Origin: Streptomyces sp. WM6386
Lineage (GTDB): Bacteria; Actinomycetota; Actinomycetes; Streptomycetales; Streptomycetaceae
Assembly: GCF_000972385.1 (NCBI RefSeq)
Contig: NZ_JXTE01000016.1
Coordinates: 58,549 to 122,548, forward strand
Length of the DNA stretch: 64,000 nt
Direction of reading: 5' to 3'
This document shows, one piece after another, positions 1 to 7,818 of this stretch. Below the pieces are notes generated by a model. That model was not told where the DNA came from. It did no database searches and was given only the letters and a program-made list of their open reading frames with translations. Position numbers and translations under genes: made by a program. Position 1 is the first letter of the stretch. Every line of letters starts with the position of its first letter.

Positions 1-1
1 C

Positions 2-490
2 GCGGCCGTCACCATCGGCCAGGACACGGCCGGCGTGCCCGGCACGGGCGAGAGGGGCGACTGGTTCGGCTGGTCGGTGGCGCTCGGCGACATCAACGGC
101 GACGGCCGCGCCGACCTCGCGATCGGAGCCCGCCACGAGACGATCGGCAGCAAGGAGTACGCCGGTTCGGTCACGGTCGTCCCGGCCGGTACGAAGGGCC
201 TGTCGCCCGGCACGTCGTACAGCTACCAGCAGGACACCGCCGGCGTCCCCGGCGCCTCCGAGAGGTTCGACCAGTTCGGCACCGCCGTCCAGCTGGCCGA
301 CACCAACCGTGACGGCAAGGCCGACCTGTCCGTCGGCGCCCCCGGTGAGAACGCCGGTGACGGCGCCGTGTGGTTCCTCAAGGGCACCTCGACCCGGCTG
401 ACGACGAAGGGCGTGGTGAGCTTCGGTGCGGGCTCGATCGGTCTGGGCGCACACCCCCAGCCGGAGCTCGGTACGCCGATCACGGGCTGA
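2..490 (+). CDS. FG-GAP/VCBS repeat exported protein, C-terminal end (5' partial)
   Basis: The reading frame is open from the window edge to the TGA at 488-490, so only the last ~162 residues are present. Two blade-like repeats are visible, each with a calcium-loop core: DINGDGRADLAIGA and DTNRDGKADLSVGAP, each preceded by a D-x-FG-x-S/A motif (DWFGWSV, DQFGTAV). This spacing is the FG-GAP/integrin-alpha beta-propeller pattern common in large secreted Streptomyces proteins. The role is probably extracellular, but the signal peptide and any enzymatic domain lie outside the window. The GTG at 35 is internal, not a start. Confidence 0.85.
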   Translation, partial: AAVTIGQDTAGVPGTGERGDWFGWSVALGDINGDGRADLAIGARHETIGSKEYAGSVTVVPAGTKGLSPGTSYSYQQDTAGVPGASERFDQFGTAVQLADTNRDGKADLSVGAPGENAGDGAVWFLKGTSTRLTTKGVVSFGAGSIGLGAHPQPELGTPITG

Positions 491-614
491 CCCTCACGAC
501 ATGTCAGGGACAGCCGTGACAACCCCTTAGGGGATGTCACAGCTCGGCCGCAAAGCCGGGCCCGAACCCACGGGCCCGGCACGCGGCTCTCCGGGACCAG
601 GTACGTTCGAAGGC

Positions 615-1481
615 GTGGCTGGATTCAGGATCGGACGCGGCCGGGACAACGGCGCTCCTCACACGCGACCGCAACAACCTCCGTACGGGCAGCAGGCCCC
701 GCAGGGACCGTCGTACGGCGGCTACCCCGCGCCGCCTTCGCGCCCACACCCGGGGCAGCAGCAGTACGGCGGCCCCCAGGGCGGCGGCTACGACGAGCCG
801 GAGTACTTCGGCGACGGCGGCCACGACCCGTACGCGGCGAACAACCCGGGTCACACCCAGGCCTTCTCGGTCGGCGAGGACCCCTACAACCAGGGCGGCA
901 CCTACCGCGCGGGCTCGACCCCGCCGGCCGGCCCGGTGGGCCCCCGCCTCCACTGGAAGGACCTCCTGAGGGGCATCGTCACGGCCCCCAACCAGACCTT
1001 CCTCCAGATGCGCGACTACACGATGTGGGTCCCGGCCCTGATCGTGACGTTCCTCTACGGCCTGCTCGCCGTCTTCGGCTTCGACGGCGCCCGCGAGGAC
1101 GCGATAAACGCCACCCTCTCCAACGCGGTCCCGATCGTCCTGACGACGGCGGTCGCGATGGTCCTGTCCTCCTTCGTCCTGGGCGTGGTCACCCACACCC
1201 TGGCCCGCCAGCTCGGCGGCGACGGCGCCTGGCAGCCCACGGTCGGCCTCTCCATGCTGATCATGTCCCTGACGGACGCCCCCCGTCTCGTCCTCGCCAT
1301 GTTCTTCGGCGGCGACGCCACCTTCGTCCAGGGCGTCGGCTGGGCGACCTGGGTGGCAGCGGGCGCCCTCCTCACCCTGATGGTCTCCAAGTCCCACGAC
1401 CTCCCCTGGCCGAAGGCCCTGGGCGCGGCGTCGATCCAACTGATCGCCCTGCTCTCGATCGTGAAGCTGGGCACCTTCTAG
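615..1481 (+). CDS. Yip1-family integral membrane protein
   Basis: About 288 residues. The N-terminal ~110 residues are a Gly/Pro/Gln/Tyr-rich disordered tail (QQPPYGQQAPQG and similar), followed by a C-terminal membrane domain of about five hydrophobic segments (for example ALIVTFLYGLLAVFGF and PIVLTTAVAMVLSSFVLG). The domain begins with LLRGIVTAPNQTF, the typical entry of actinobacterial Yip1 domain proteins. GTG 615 is chosen because it gives the usual MAGFRIGRGRD start with an AAGG just upstream; an ATG at 534 is in frame but the intervening residues look non-coding. The role in actinobacteria is unknown. A hairpin terminator follows. Confidence 0.75.
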   Translation: MAGFRIGRGRDNGAPHTRPQQPPYGQQAPQGPSYGGYPAPPSRPHPGQQQYGGPQGGGYDEPEYFGDGGHDPYAANNPGHTQAFSVGEDPYNQGGTYRAGSTPPAGPVGPRLHWKDLLRGIVTAPNQTFLQMRDYTMWVPALIVTFLYGLLAVFGFDGAREDAINATLSNAVPIVLTTAVAMVLSSFVLGVVTHTLARQLGGDGAWQPTVGLSMLIMSLTDAPRLVLAMFFGGDATFVQGVGWATWVAAGALLTLMVSKSHDLPWPKALGAASIQLIALLSIVKLGTF

Positions 1482-1504
1482 ACACCGGTTCTCGAGTACG
1501 CCGA

Positions 1505-1529
1505 GGGGCTCCCCACACCGGGGAGCCCC
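1505..1529 (+). terminator. Rho-independent-type hairpin after the Yip1 gene
   Basis: A 9-bp stem GGGGCTCCC/GGGAGCCCC with a 7-base loop, followed by TTGT. It lies 23 bases after the Yip1 stop codon. Confidence 0.75.
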
Positions 1530-1685
1530 TTGTCCGTCACGCGTTGATGCCTCGCAGGTCAGCGCCGGCACGCTCGGGCGGCTGATAGAACACGGCCATG
1601 ACCTACACACAGTTGGAAAGCATGTGGGGAGTGGGCCGGGCCGGATCCAGCAAGCAGGTTCCGCCGAGACGTACGTCGAGTTCGG

Positions 1686-2132
1686 CTACTGGACACGCTT
1701 CGACGCGTTGTCGACGAAGTCTCTGATGGCTGCCTTCGCGAAGTCGTCCAACTGGTTCCGCTGCCTGTCGTTCGCAGCGCCCGAAACTGAGCGTGTCCGT
1801 TCCAGAGCCGCCTCAGCGTCGGCCACGAGACTGGCGTCGTTGGTGACCAGCTTGAGGCGGTAGAACGCCTGCCACGCGGTCGTGCGCAGGCGGTGACCCT
1901 CCTGGTACGCCATCCGGTACGCCTCCCCGCCGGGATCTCGTTTCTTGCTGAAGTAGCGCTCGGCCTGCCCCCACCGGAAGTCCTCCATGGCAGAGGCGAA
2001 CGCGGTGTACGCGGCGATCCGCTCGTCGCGCAACGTCTGCTGCTTGGCTGCAAGCCGCTGAAAGGGATAGGTGGCAACGGCGCCCAGCAACGTGCCGGCC
2101 ACTGCCACAACACTGGTCCATATCGGCTCCAT
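1686..2132 (-). CDS. Small membrane-anchored protein of unknown function
   Basis: About 148 residues from ATG 2132. It opens with MEPIWTSVVAVAGTLLGAV, a single N-terminal membrane span, and continues as a long charged helical region (QQTLRDERIAAYTAFASAME) likely to form a coiled coil facing the cytoplasm. Similar small one-span proteins are common in Streptomyces, often in variable regions, and have no assigned function. An in-frame start 23 codons upstream is possible but adds an acidic stretch before the span, so the shorter form is preferred. Codon use is less GC3-biased than in its neighbours. Confidence 0.6.
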   Translation of the reverse strand: MEPIWTSVVAVAGTLLGAVATYPFQRLAAKQQTLRDERIAAYTAFASAMEDFRWGQAERYFSKKRDPGGEAYRMAYQEGHRLRTTAWQAFYRLKLVTNDASLVADAEAALERTRSVSGAANDRQRNQLDDFAKAAIRDFVDNASKRVQ

Positions 2133-2431
2133 GGCCACAGAGGAGCATGGGCGTACGTCTGTATCGGAGACCTCGTCCTGATCTTCATCGAACGTCCCCA
2201 TGCGGACCGGCCATGATCCAGGATGAAGGTGTAGCCGCTTGTCGCATCCGGCCGTTCGTAGGACACCGGCAGTAAGCGAGAGCAGTTGCCGTACAGCAAC
2301 GAAGTACAGCAGCCCCAGCAGCCACTGAGACCAACAGCCACTCTCAGGGAGCCAGCGGCGGCCTCTATGACCTCCAATGACCGATCTCTGTAGAGCTATG
2401 GGTCAGAAGGTCATCGTCCCTTCGAACAGCA
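2133..2431. other. Gene-free stretch
   Basis: About 300 bases between the small membrane protein and the terminator at 2432. No frame shows convincing coding character and no recognisable site was seen. It should contain the promoter of the minus-strand gene ending at 1686. Confidence 0.4.
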
Positions 2432-2466
2432 AGAGAGCCCCTCGCGGACCTGCCGAGGGGCTCTCT
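2432..2466 (-). terminator. Strong hairpin downstream of the phosphoribosyltransferase gene
   Basis: A perfect 13-bp stem AGAGAGCCCCTCG/CGAGGGGCTCTCT with a 9-base loop, 23 bases beyond the stop of the minus-strand gene at 2490. It is the likely end of the dcd-phosphoribosyltransferase transcript. Confidence 0.8.
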
Positions 2467-2489
2467 GTGATCTCCAGGAAACGTGCAGC

Positions 2490-2999
2490 TCAGACCGCTT
2501 CCCTGTTCTCCTTCGGCGCCTCTCCCGACCTACCTACCGGAGGCAAGACACTCCACGGAAAGTTGATCCACTCATCCGTCCGCTTCCACACGTACTCGCA
2601 CTTCACCAGCGACTGCGTCTTCTCGTAGATGACGGCGCTGCGGACCTCGGCGACGGTGTCGAGGCAGAAGTCGCGGACCAGCTTGAGGGTCTTGCCGGTG
2701 TCGGCGACGTCGTCGGTGATGAGGACCTTTTTGGAGGAGAAGTCGATGGCGTTGGGGACGGGGGCGAGCATGACGGGCATGTCGAGGGTGGTGCCTACGC
2801 CCGTGTAGAACTCGACGTTGACCAGGTGGATGTTCTTGCAGTCCAGGGCGTACGCCAGGCCGCCCGCGACGAACACTCCGCCGCGGGCGATGGAGAGCAC
2901 GATGTCCGGCTCGTAGCCGTCGTCGGCGATGGTCTGCGCGAGCTCACGGACGGCGAGGCCGAAGCGCTCGTACGTCAGGTTCTCCCGTACGTCGCTCAT
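2490..2999 (-). CDS. Phosphoribosyltransferase
   Basis: 169 residues, a normal length for a small purine-type phosphoribosyltransferase. The PRPP-binding loop is clear ([14 protein letters not shown], residues ~92-105), and [14 protein letters not shown] supplies the N-terminal phosphate-binding segment. This family transfers a phosphoribosyl group from PRPP to a base, probably hypoxanthine/xanthine/guanine-like, for purine salvage in the cytoplasm; the exact base cannot be read from sequence. Its ATG overlaps the dcd stop by 4 bases, so the two genes are translationally coupled, which fits a nucleotide-salvage operon. Confidence 0.85.
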   Translation of the reverse strand: MSDVRENLTYERFGLAVRELAQTIADDGYEPDIVLSIARGGVFVAGGLAYALDCKNIHLVNVEFYTGVGTTLDMPVMLAPVPNAIDFSSKKVLITDDVADTGKTLKLVRDFCLDTVAEVRSAVIYEKTQSLVKCEYVWKRTDEWINFPWSVLPPVGRSGEAPKENREAV

Positions 3000-3571
3000 A
3001 CCTGCGTCCGGTGGAAGTTGAGGAAGGAACGGGAGGCCGTCGGGCCGCGCTGGCCCTGGTAGCGGGAGCCGTAGCGCTCGCTGCCGTAGGGGAACTCGGC
3101 CGGCGAGGAGAGCCGGAACAGACAGAGCTGGCCGATCTTCATGCCGGGCCAGAGCTTGATGGGGAGGGTGGCGAGGTTGGAGAGCTCCAACGTCACGTGC
3201 CCGGAGAAGCCGGGGTCGATGAAACCGGCGGTGGAGTGGGTGACGAGGCCGAGGCGGCCGAGGGAGGACTTGCCCTCCAGGCGCGAGGCGAGGTCGTCGG
3301 GGAGCGAGATGACCTCGTACGTCGAGGCGAGGACGAACTCGCCGGGGTGGAGGATGAAGGGCTCGTCGCCCTCCGGCTCCACGAGGCGCGTGAGGTCCGC
3401 CTGCTCGACGGAGGGGTCGATGTGGGGGTAGCGGTGGTTCTCGAACACCCGGAAGAAGCGATCGAGGCGCACGTCGACGCTTGACGGCTGCACCATGGAT
3501 TCGTCGTAGGGATCGATCCGTACCCGCCCGGCGTCGATCTCGGCCCGGATGTCCTTGTCTGAGAGAAGCAC
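2996..3571 (-). CDS. dcd: dCTP deaminase
   Basis: 191 residues from GTG 3571, the normal length for Dcd. It converts dCTP to dUTP and feeds dTTP synthesis. Visible motifs: N-terminal [15 protein letters not shown], the substrate-binding [11 protein letters not shown], and [18 protein letters not shown] with the catalytic Glu of the trimeric dCTP deaminase/dUTPase fold. The C-terminal [10 protein letters not shown] matches the mobile lid. The frame stays open further upstream, but only the GTG at 3571 gives the canonical start. It is followed with a 4-base overlap by the phosphoribosyltransferase. Confidence 0.95.
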   Translation of the reverse strand: MLLSDKDIRAEIDAGRVRIDPYDESMVQPSSVDVRLDRFFRVFENHRYPHIDPSVEQADLTRLVEPEGDEPFILHPGEFVLASTYEVISLPDDLASRLEGKSSLGRLGLVTHSTAGFIDPGFSGHVTLELSNLATLPIKLWPGMKIGQLCLFRLSSPAEFPYGSERYGSRYQGQRGPTASRSFLNFHRTQV

Positions 3572-3587
3572 GCCCCGAGGATACGCA

Positions 3588-3627
3588 AGGCGCGCGGACC
3601 GACCACCATCGGTCGGTCCGCGCGCCT
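3588..3627 (-). terminator. Long perfect hairpin between the small zinc-ribbon-like gene and dcd
   Basis: A perfect 17-bp stem (3588-3604 with 3611-3627) around a 6-base loop. It lies 12 bases after the stop of the upstream minus-strand gene and 16 bases before the dcd start, so it probably ends transcription of the small gene or attenuates read-through into dcd. Confidence 0.7.
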
Positions 3628-3639
3628 GGGTACTACTCC

Positions 3640-3798
3640 CTAGTGCTTCTCCAAGGTCACCGGAACGACGCTGCGTAGCCGGGCACAACGAGGGCACCGG
3701 ACGAGTCTTCCGGGACCGAGCCGCTCGGCCTGCTGCATCGGGAACGAAGCGGTGCTGAACACGTGCCCATCGGCACAACGGACGACAGTGCGCTCCAT
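3640..3798 (-). CDS. Small conserved protein with two CxxC-type metal-ligand positions
   Basis: 52 residues from ATG 3798, preceded by GGGAAGGGA. The chain [17 protein letters not shown] ... [10 protein letters not shown] has one Cys near the N-terminus and a C-terminal CPRC pair, resembling a minimal zinc ribbon. The central [14 protein letters not shown] is of the kind seen in tiny conserved Streptomyces proteins. No function is established. A TTG eight codons upstream is in frame but has no better ribosome site. It reads toward dcd, with a strong hairpin in between. Confidence 0.7.
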   Translation of the reverse strand: MERTVVRCADGHVFSTASFPMQQAERLGPGRLVRCPRCARLRSVVPVTLEKH

Positions 3799-4071
3799 CA
3801 AGTTCTGGAGTCCCTTCCCCAAGAGCCGCGTCCGGCTGCTGCTCGCCGAACGACAAAAGCCACATTACGGGATGGAAGGAACGACTCTCCAGGCGGCACT
3901 CCGACCCCTCCCGGAGCCTCTCCCACCTCTCCACCGTACGCCCCAACTCCGGCGCCCCGCAGCCCCATCGCTCCCCTGAAACGCACCCAGACCCCACGGC
4001 TCCGGTGCCGGGGGTCTGGCATGAGGTAGAGTGACAGAGCGTTCCGACACCGTTCTCAACCGGCGTCTTAC

Positions 4072-4142
4072 GCGGGTGTAGTTTAGTGGTAGAACATCAG
4101 CTTCCCAAGCTGAGAGTGCGAGTTCGATTCTCGTCACCCGCT
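4072..4142 (+). tRNA. tRNA-Gly (anticodon CCC)
   Basis: A full cloverleaf can be drawn: acceptor GCGGGTG pairs with CACCCGC, D-arm with AGTGGTA, anticodon stem TCAGC/GCTGA around loop TTCCCAA, T-arm GAGTTCGATTCTC. Reading the 7-base loop as U-U-C-C-C-A-A gives anticodon CCC. The discriminator base is U and CCA is not encoded, as is usual in actinobacteria. The tRNA borders a stretch of decayed accessory genes, consistent with use as an integration site, although no duplicated 3' end was found. Confidence 0.92.
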
Positions 4143-4149
4143 CTTATCG

Positions 4150-4176
4150 AAGCCCCAGGTCAACGGCCTGGGGCTT
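4150..4176 (+). terminator. Terminator of the tRNA-Gly gene
   Basis: A 10-bp stem AAGCCCCAGG/CCTGGGGCTT with a 7-base loop followed by GTTTGTT, eight bases beyond the tRNA. Confidence 0.85.
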
Positions 4177-4483
4177 GTTTGTTGGCGAGGATTTCTCCGC
4201 AGGAACCGGCCACTGGGCAGACGAAGATTGGGCACGCGGAGGGCACAAGTTCTCAGCGGTCATGGCAGGCTCACCGGATCTCACCGCGAACGGCTCGTGT
4301 GACCTGCAGTTTCGCCGCATCAACCACATCGGTCGCACCTGCGAGCCCTCAGCCTGCCCGTCCCACTGGAGAGACGGATGGCGCGTGCGGACGCCGCGCA
4401 GCACTGTTGATTGCCCAACTCCTGCCTGGTGGACAGGGCTTCAACGAGTCCGCAACGGTGGACGCGAGCGCTGCGGCCACCCC
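4177..4483. other. Gene-free stretch behind the tRNA
   Basis: Open frames exist on both strands but none has a credible start, ribosome site or recognisable motif. It is the first part of the accessory region downstream of tRNA-Gly and may hold remnants of an integrated element; nothing specific was identified. Confidence 0.4.
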
Positions 4484-4894
4484 TCAGGCGATGTCGTGGA
4501 TGTTGTGCTCGGTCAGGTCGGATGCGTGCCGGGCAATGGTGCGGTAGTCGGCGGCGTCGTGCAGAACGGCCAGTCCGTGATGGGCTGCGGTCGCGGCGAT
4601 GACGAGGTCCACTGCTGAAGCGCTGCGATGCTCACCGGCCCGAGCCATCCGGTGTTGCACTGCGCTGATCCAGCGCCCCGCGTTCTTCGGTACCGACACA
4701 TCGGCGTACAGGTCGGTGAACATCTCCGTGATCTCGTCGTACTCGCGTCCGTTCCGGGCACTGTGGAGGAATTCGGCGCGCTGCACGTAGCAGGATGCGA
4801 TGGCCCCGACGTCGATCGCGTCGTACCAGGCCGATTGCAGTTTGGGGTCACGGAGCAGTCGGACCAGGCCCGACGTGTCGAGCAGATAGATCAC
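4484..4894 (-). CDS. PIN-domain ribonuclease, VapC-type toxin
   Basis: 136 residues from GTG 4894. Acidic PIN residues are in place: LLDTSGL at the start (first Asp), a central Glu in QRAEFLHSA, SASAVDLVIAATA (third acidic position), and VLHDAADY (fourth). These coordinate Mg/Mn in VapC-like endoribonucleases, which usually cleave tRNA or rRNA. A VapB antitoxin would be expected just upstream on the same strand; none is recognisable there. The frame extends 35 codons upstream, but those residues do not resemble a known antitoxin. It may therefore be a solo toxin in a decayed island. Confidence 0.75.
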   Translation of the reverse strand: MIYLLDTSGLVRLLRDPKLQSAWYDAIDVGAIASCYVQRAEFLHSARNGREYDEITEMFTDLYADVSVPKNAGRWISAVQHRMARAGEHRSASAVDLVIAATAAHHGLAVLHDAADYRTIARHASDLTEHNIHDIA

Positions 4895-5019
4895 CGGCTG
4901 CCCTTCTCCGCCCGATGCAGACGTGGCAGTCAAACGGCCCTTCTCGCTGATCACCACCCGTGCGTACCGGGCTGGGCTCTCGCTCTCCGTGCTGGGCATC
5001 GTCCTCCGAGCCGCCGCCG

Positions 5020-5853
5020 CTGATCCAGTACGTAAAGACCCGTGACGAGATCACAGCCGTTCCGAAGCCGGACAAAGAGCGCAAGGAACTCTACGCGTCA
5101 GTCCTGGCCCAGACGGCCTTGCGTACCGTCCACGAACTCTTCGCCGCCGACACCGAAGGCGTAGTCCGGTCCGTCGCCTTGAACGGGCATGTGGCCACGA
5201 TCGACCGCGCCACGGGGCGCAACGTCCATCCGTGCCTGATCACGCTCCAGGCCGATCGGGCCGAGTTCGGCGAGCTGGTCCTGACACAGGTGGACCCGCG
5301 AGCCTGCCTGAAGCGGCTGCGTTCACTGATCTCGCCCAACCCGTACGAGCTGGAGCCGGTAAGGCCGTTGGTCACGTTCGACCTGTCCAAGTTCCGCCTC
5401 ATGGACAGCCTGGATGTCGTGGCCGGCCTGGACAGCCGCCCTGTACTGATGGACCTGACCCCCACAGAGTTCGAGCACCTCATCCGGCAACTGTTCGAGG
5501 CCATCGGCTTGGACAGCGTGAACACACAGCCGTCGAAGGACGAAGGTGTGGACGCGGTCGCGATGAACACAGACCCGGTCATGAAAGGGCTGTGCGTCAT
5601 CCAGGCCAAACGCACCAAGAACGTGGTGCCGTTCGAGACCGTCTCCGCTCTCGCCGGCGTCGTGGAACACAAGCGTGCGGCCAAGGGCATCCTGGTGACG
5701 ACTTCGTGGTTCGGCCGGGCGAGCGAGGCGTTCGCCAACGAGCACGGGAGGCTCGAACTCCTCGACGGCGCCAACCTGGTCCACCTGTTCAAGAAGCACA
5801 TGGACCTCGACGTCATCCCGGGCCCGACGCCACCGAAGCGACGCCCTCGGTAA
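5020..5853 (+). pseudogene. Mrr-type restriction endonuclease, 5'-truncated
   Basis: About 277 residues of a family that is normally longer, with an N-terminal coiled-coil region before the nuclease domain. The C-terminal Mrr-like catalytic domain is visible: LTPTEFEHLIRQLFEAIGL opens it, DEGVDAVAM carries the Asp and VIQAKRTKN the Q-x-K of the PD-(D/E)xK nuclease core, ending with ILVTTSWF. Such enzymes cut modified or foreign DNA. The frame begins abruptly at about 5020, right against the PIN gene, with no ribosome site, so the front of the gene has been lost. A short unproven start at 4960 could still allow expression of the nuclease domain. Confidence 0.7.
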
Positions 5854-5986
5854 GCGCCACGGGCGTCGGCCTCGCTGCCCCTGCCACTGAATTGCCGATG
5901 GAACCGCACATCGCGGTGAGTGCGGTCATCACGGCCGCTTTCGGTCGCGCACGGTGCCAGACTGACCGTGGGGAGAGGGGTGTGCC

Positions 5987-6928
5987 ATGGGGTTCGGGTT
6001 CCGAGTCGGGGTTCCTGGGATGAGTGTGCGGGTCTCGACGCGCGGGGTACGGACCTCGGTAGGTCCGCGTGCGGCAAGACTCAGCGTGGGCACCGGCGGA
6101 GCCCGGCTGTCGTCGGGGCTCGGCCCCTTCTAGGCGTCGAGTTCCCTGAGCGGAAACCGACGGCGAACGACTACGCGGCGGGCCTCGGGTCCCCGCACTG
6201 TCGTCCCGTCCGCTGCTCAGCTGGACCGGGTCCGGCGTCAGGCGGAGCGAGCGCAGCAGGAGGCCGAGCGCGATGCGGCCATCACCCGGCTACGGGAGTT
6301 GCGGCAGCAGATGACGAGCGTGCACCTGCAGTCGTTTCCCACAGCGCACCCGCCGGAGATCCCAGCGGTACCCGCGTTGGGCCTGCCCTGGGCGCTCGCC
6401 GAGGCGCAGACGTTTCATCTGCGCGGGGTGGGCCGACTAGCCCTGGCAGAGCGGGCCGCAGCGAAGCAGCGCGCGCAACATGACGCGCCCGCATACCTGG
6501 CCGCGGAGTCGGCACGCCTGGAGGCGGCGTGCCGACGGGTGTCCATGGAGGCCCAGGAGTGGTGGCAGGCCCTCGTCTCCAACGACGAGGCGACGGTCTG
6601 CGAGGCGGTGAACACGGCCTTCTCCGACAACCCCGCCGCGGGCTGCGCCGTAGGAATGGACGGCTCGGTTCTGTCCGTGGTGATGCGGCAGCAGGACCTC
6701 GACTTCCTGCCCACTCAGACAGCCGGGCTGACGCCCAGCGAGCGCCCGACACTCAAGAACCTCACCAGGCGCGACCGGCTGCTGTGGTGGCTCACCGCCA
6801 TGGGCTCCAACCTTGTCGCCACGATCAAGGAAGGCTTCGCCACAGCCCCTGGCGTCACCGCGATCGACCTCGCCGTGCTAACCCGTCTGCCGGACACCCA
6901 GCGTCTCGGCTTCGTCGCCTACGGCCGC
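5987..6928 (+). pseudogene. DUF4236-domain protein, broken by an in-frame amber codon
   Basis: ATG 5987 begins a DUF4236-like N-terminus (MGFGFRVGVPGMSVRVSTRG). After 48 codons the frame hits TAG at 6131, yet the same frame then continues with a typical continuation: a Gln/Arg/Glu-rich coiled coil (RRQAERAQQEAERDAAITRL), then a globular region with WWQALVSNDEATVCEAVNTA and VMGSN-like MGSNLVATIKEGF. Continuity in one frame on both sides argues that a sense codon mutated to TAG. After LGFVAYGR (6928) the family sequence stops and TerD-like sequence follows in another frame. DUF4236 function is unknown. Confidence 0.7.
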
Positions 6929-6932
6929 CACC

Positions 6933-7220
6933 GCGCTGCCCGAACAGGTCCGGCGGGTGGCCATCGCCATGAATATGGACGTCGACACAGGGCTGACCTG
7001 CGGTTCCCTCACATACTCCGCCCTGCACATGGACTGCGTGACAGGCACAGGCTGGACATTCCAGCCGCCCGCTGACTCGAACGTCCGGGCCATGGTCGTC
7101 GCCGAGCTGTACCGGCACATCATCGACGGCCGCCCCGCCTGGAAACTCCGCGCCGTCGGCCAGGGCTGGGCAGACGGCCTCGACGGCCTGGCCCGCGCCC
7201 ACGGAGTCGACGTCGAGTAA
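6933..7220 (+). pseudogene. TerD-family C-terminal fragment, fused out of frame to the DUF4236 remnant
   Basis: About 95 residues in the +1 frame relative to the DUF4236 remnant. The end, KLRAVGQGWADGLDGLARAH, closely fits the closing motif of TerD/TerE stress-response proteins (x-F-x-AVGQG-x-GL-x-L). ALPEQVRRVAIAMNMDVD and VVAELYRH also fit the calcium-binding beta-sandwich. The front half, with its start codon and first Ca-binding loops, is missing. The join at ~6930 looks like a deletion fusing two genes. A GTG at 6957 could start a peptide but would lack most of the fold. Confidence 0.65.
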
Positions 7221-7365
7221 CGATCGGCTTTCAGCGCGGCATACCCATCCGTGAACACATATCCCGTTCGGCTGCGACGCCCATGTAGTTGCCCGCCCAG
7301 GAGGGTCTTTCCGGCGCTCCGAGCGGATGCCCCCTGCAGCACGGCCGGAAAAGTCGCCCACCATG

Positions 7366-7731
7366 TCATGAGCCGGCCACGTCCACGATGACGTGTCCTG
7401 CCCGGTGGTCCGCGCGGAGCACGGCGCGGGCTGCACCGAGGATCTCCTCATCCATCGCCGGTCCGGAGGTCAGGACCTGCAGCAGCCGAGTGCGCCACAC
7501 GTCGGGGTCCGCCTCGTGTGCGTGCAGCACCCGTACGCCGTATCCGCGCCGCACGTCGTCGCCGCCGGACAGCCAGCGGCGGACCGCCTCCGTCAGCTCG
7601 GTATGGAGGTCGTGGACGACTCCTCGTGCGGTGTCGGCTCCTGGTGAGGTGACGCGTTCTCGTTCCGTGCCGGTGAGTCCGGCCGCCGCTCCCGTGGCCA
7701 ACGCGATGGCCACCAGCTCCACTTCGGTCAC
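7366..7731 (-). CDS. Small conserved actinobacterial protein (effector-associated type)
   Basis: 121 residues. The start, TEVELVAIALATGAAAGLTG, followed by helical segments (VVHDLHTELTEAVRRWL; DPDVWRTRLLQVLTSG; MDEEILGAARAVL) and a short beta tail (HVIVDVAGS), resembles a family of ~100-residue proteins common in Streptomyces, often beside NTPase or TPR regulators and conflict-type effectors. I recognise the pattern but cannot assign a role. It faces away from the large AfsR-type gene 88 bases off, so the two share a divergent promoter region. Confidence 0.55.
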   Translation of the reverse strand: MTEVELVAIALATGAAAGLTGTERERVTSPGADTARGVVHDLHTELTEAVRRWLSGGDDVRRGYGVRVLHAHEADPDVWRTRLLQVLTSGPAMDEEILGAARAVLRADHRAGHVIVDVAGS

Positions 7732-7818
7732 GTGAACCCCTTCGGTTGTGTGGGTTGTGCGAGGTCGTGTCCACCACCGTGGCCTGGGATGCTGTAATCC
7801 TGATGAAATTACGATGAT

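Noticed and set aside
2377..2628. 83-residue plus-strand ORF over the phosphoribosyltransferase end
   Set aside because: It contains the terminator hairpin and the antisense of the enzyme C-terminus.
2996..3997. Long 333-residue version of dCTP deaminase
   Set aside because: The extra N-terminal 142 codons read antisense through the terminator hairpin and the zinc-ribbon-like gene; GTG 3571 gives the normal 191-residue enzyme.
4177..7220. Intact restriction-modification or anti-phage system
   Set aside because: There is no methyltransferase, the Mrr-type gene lacks its front, and the other genes are broken; it is decayed, not functional as a system.
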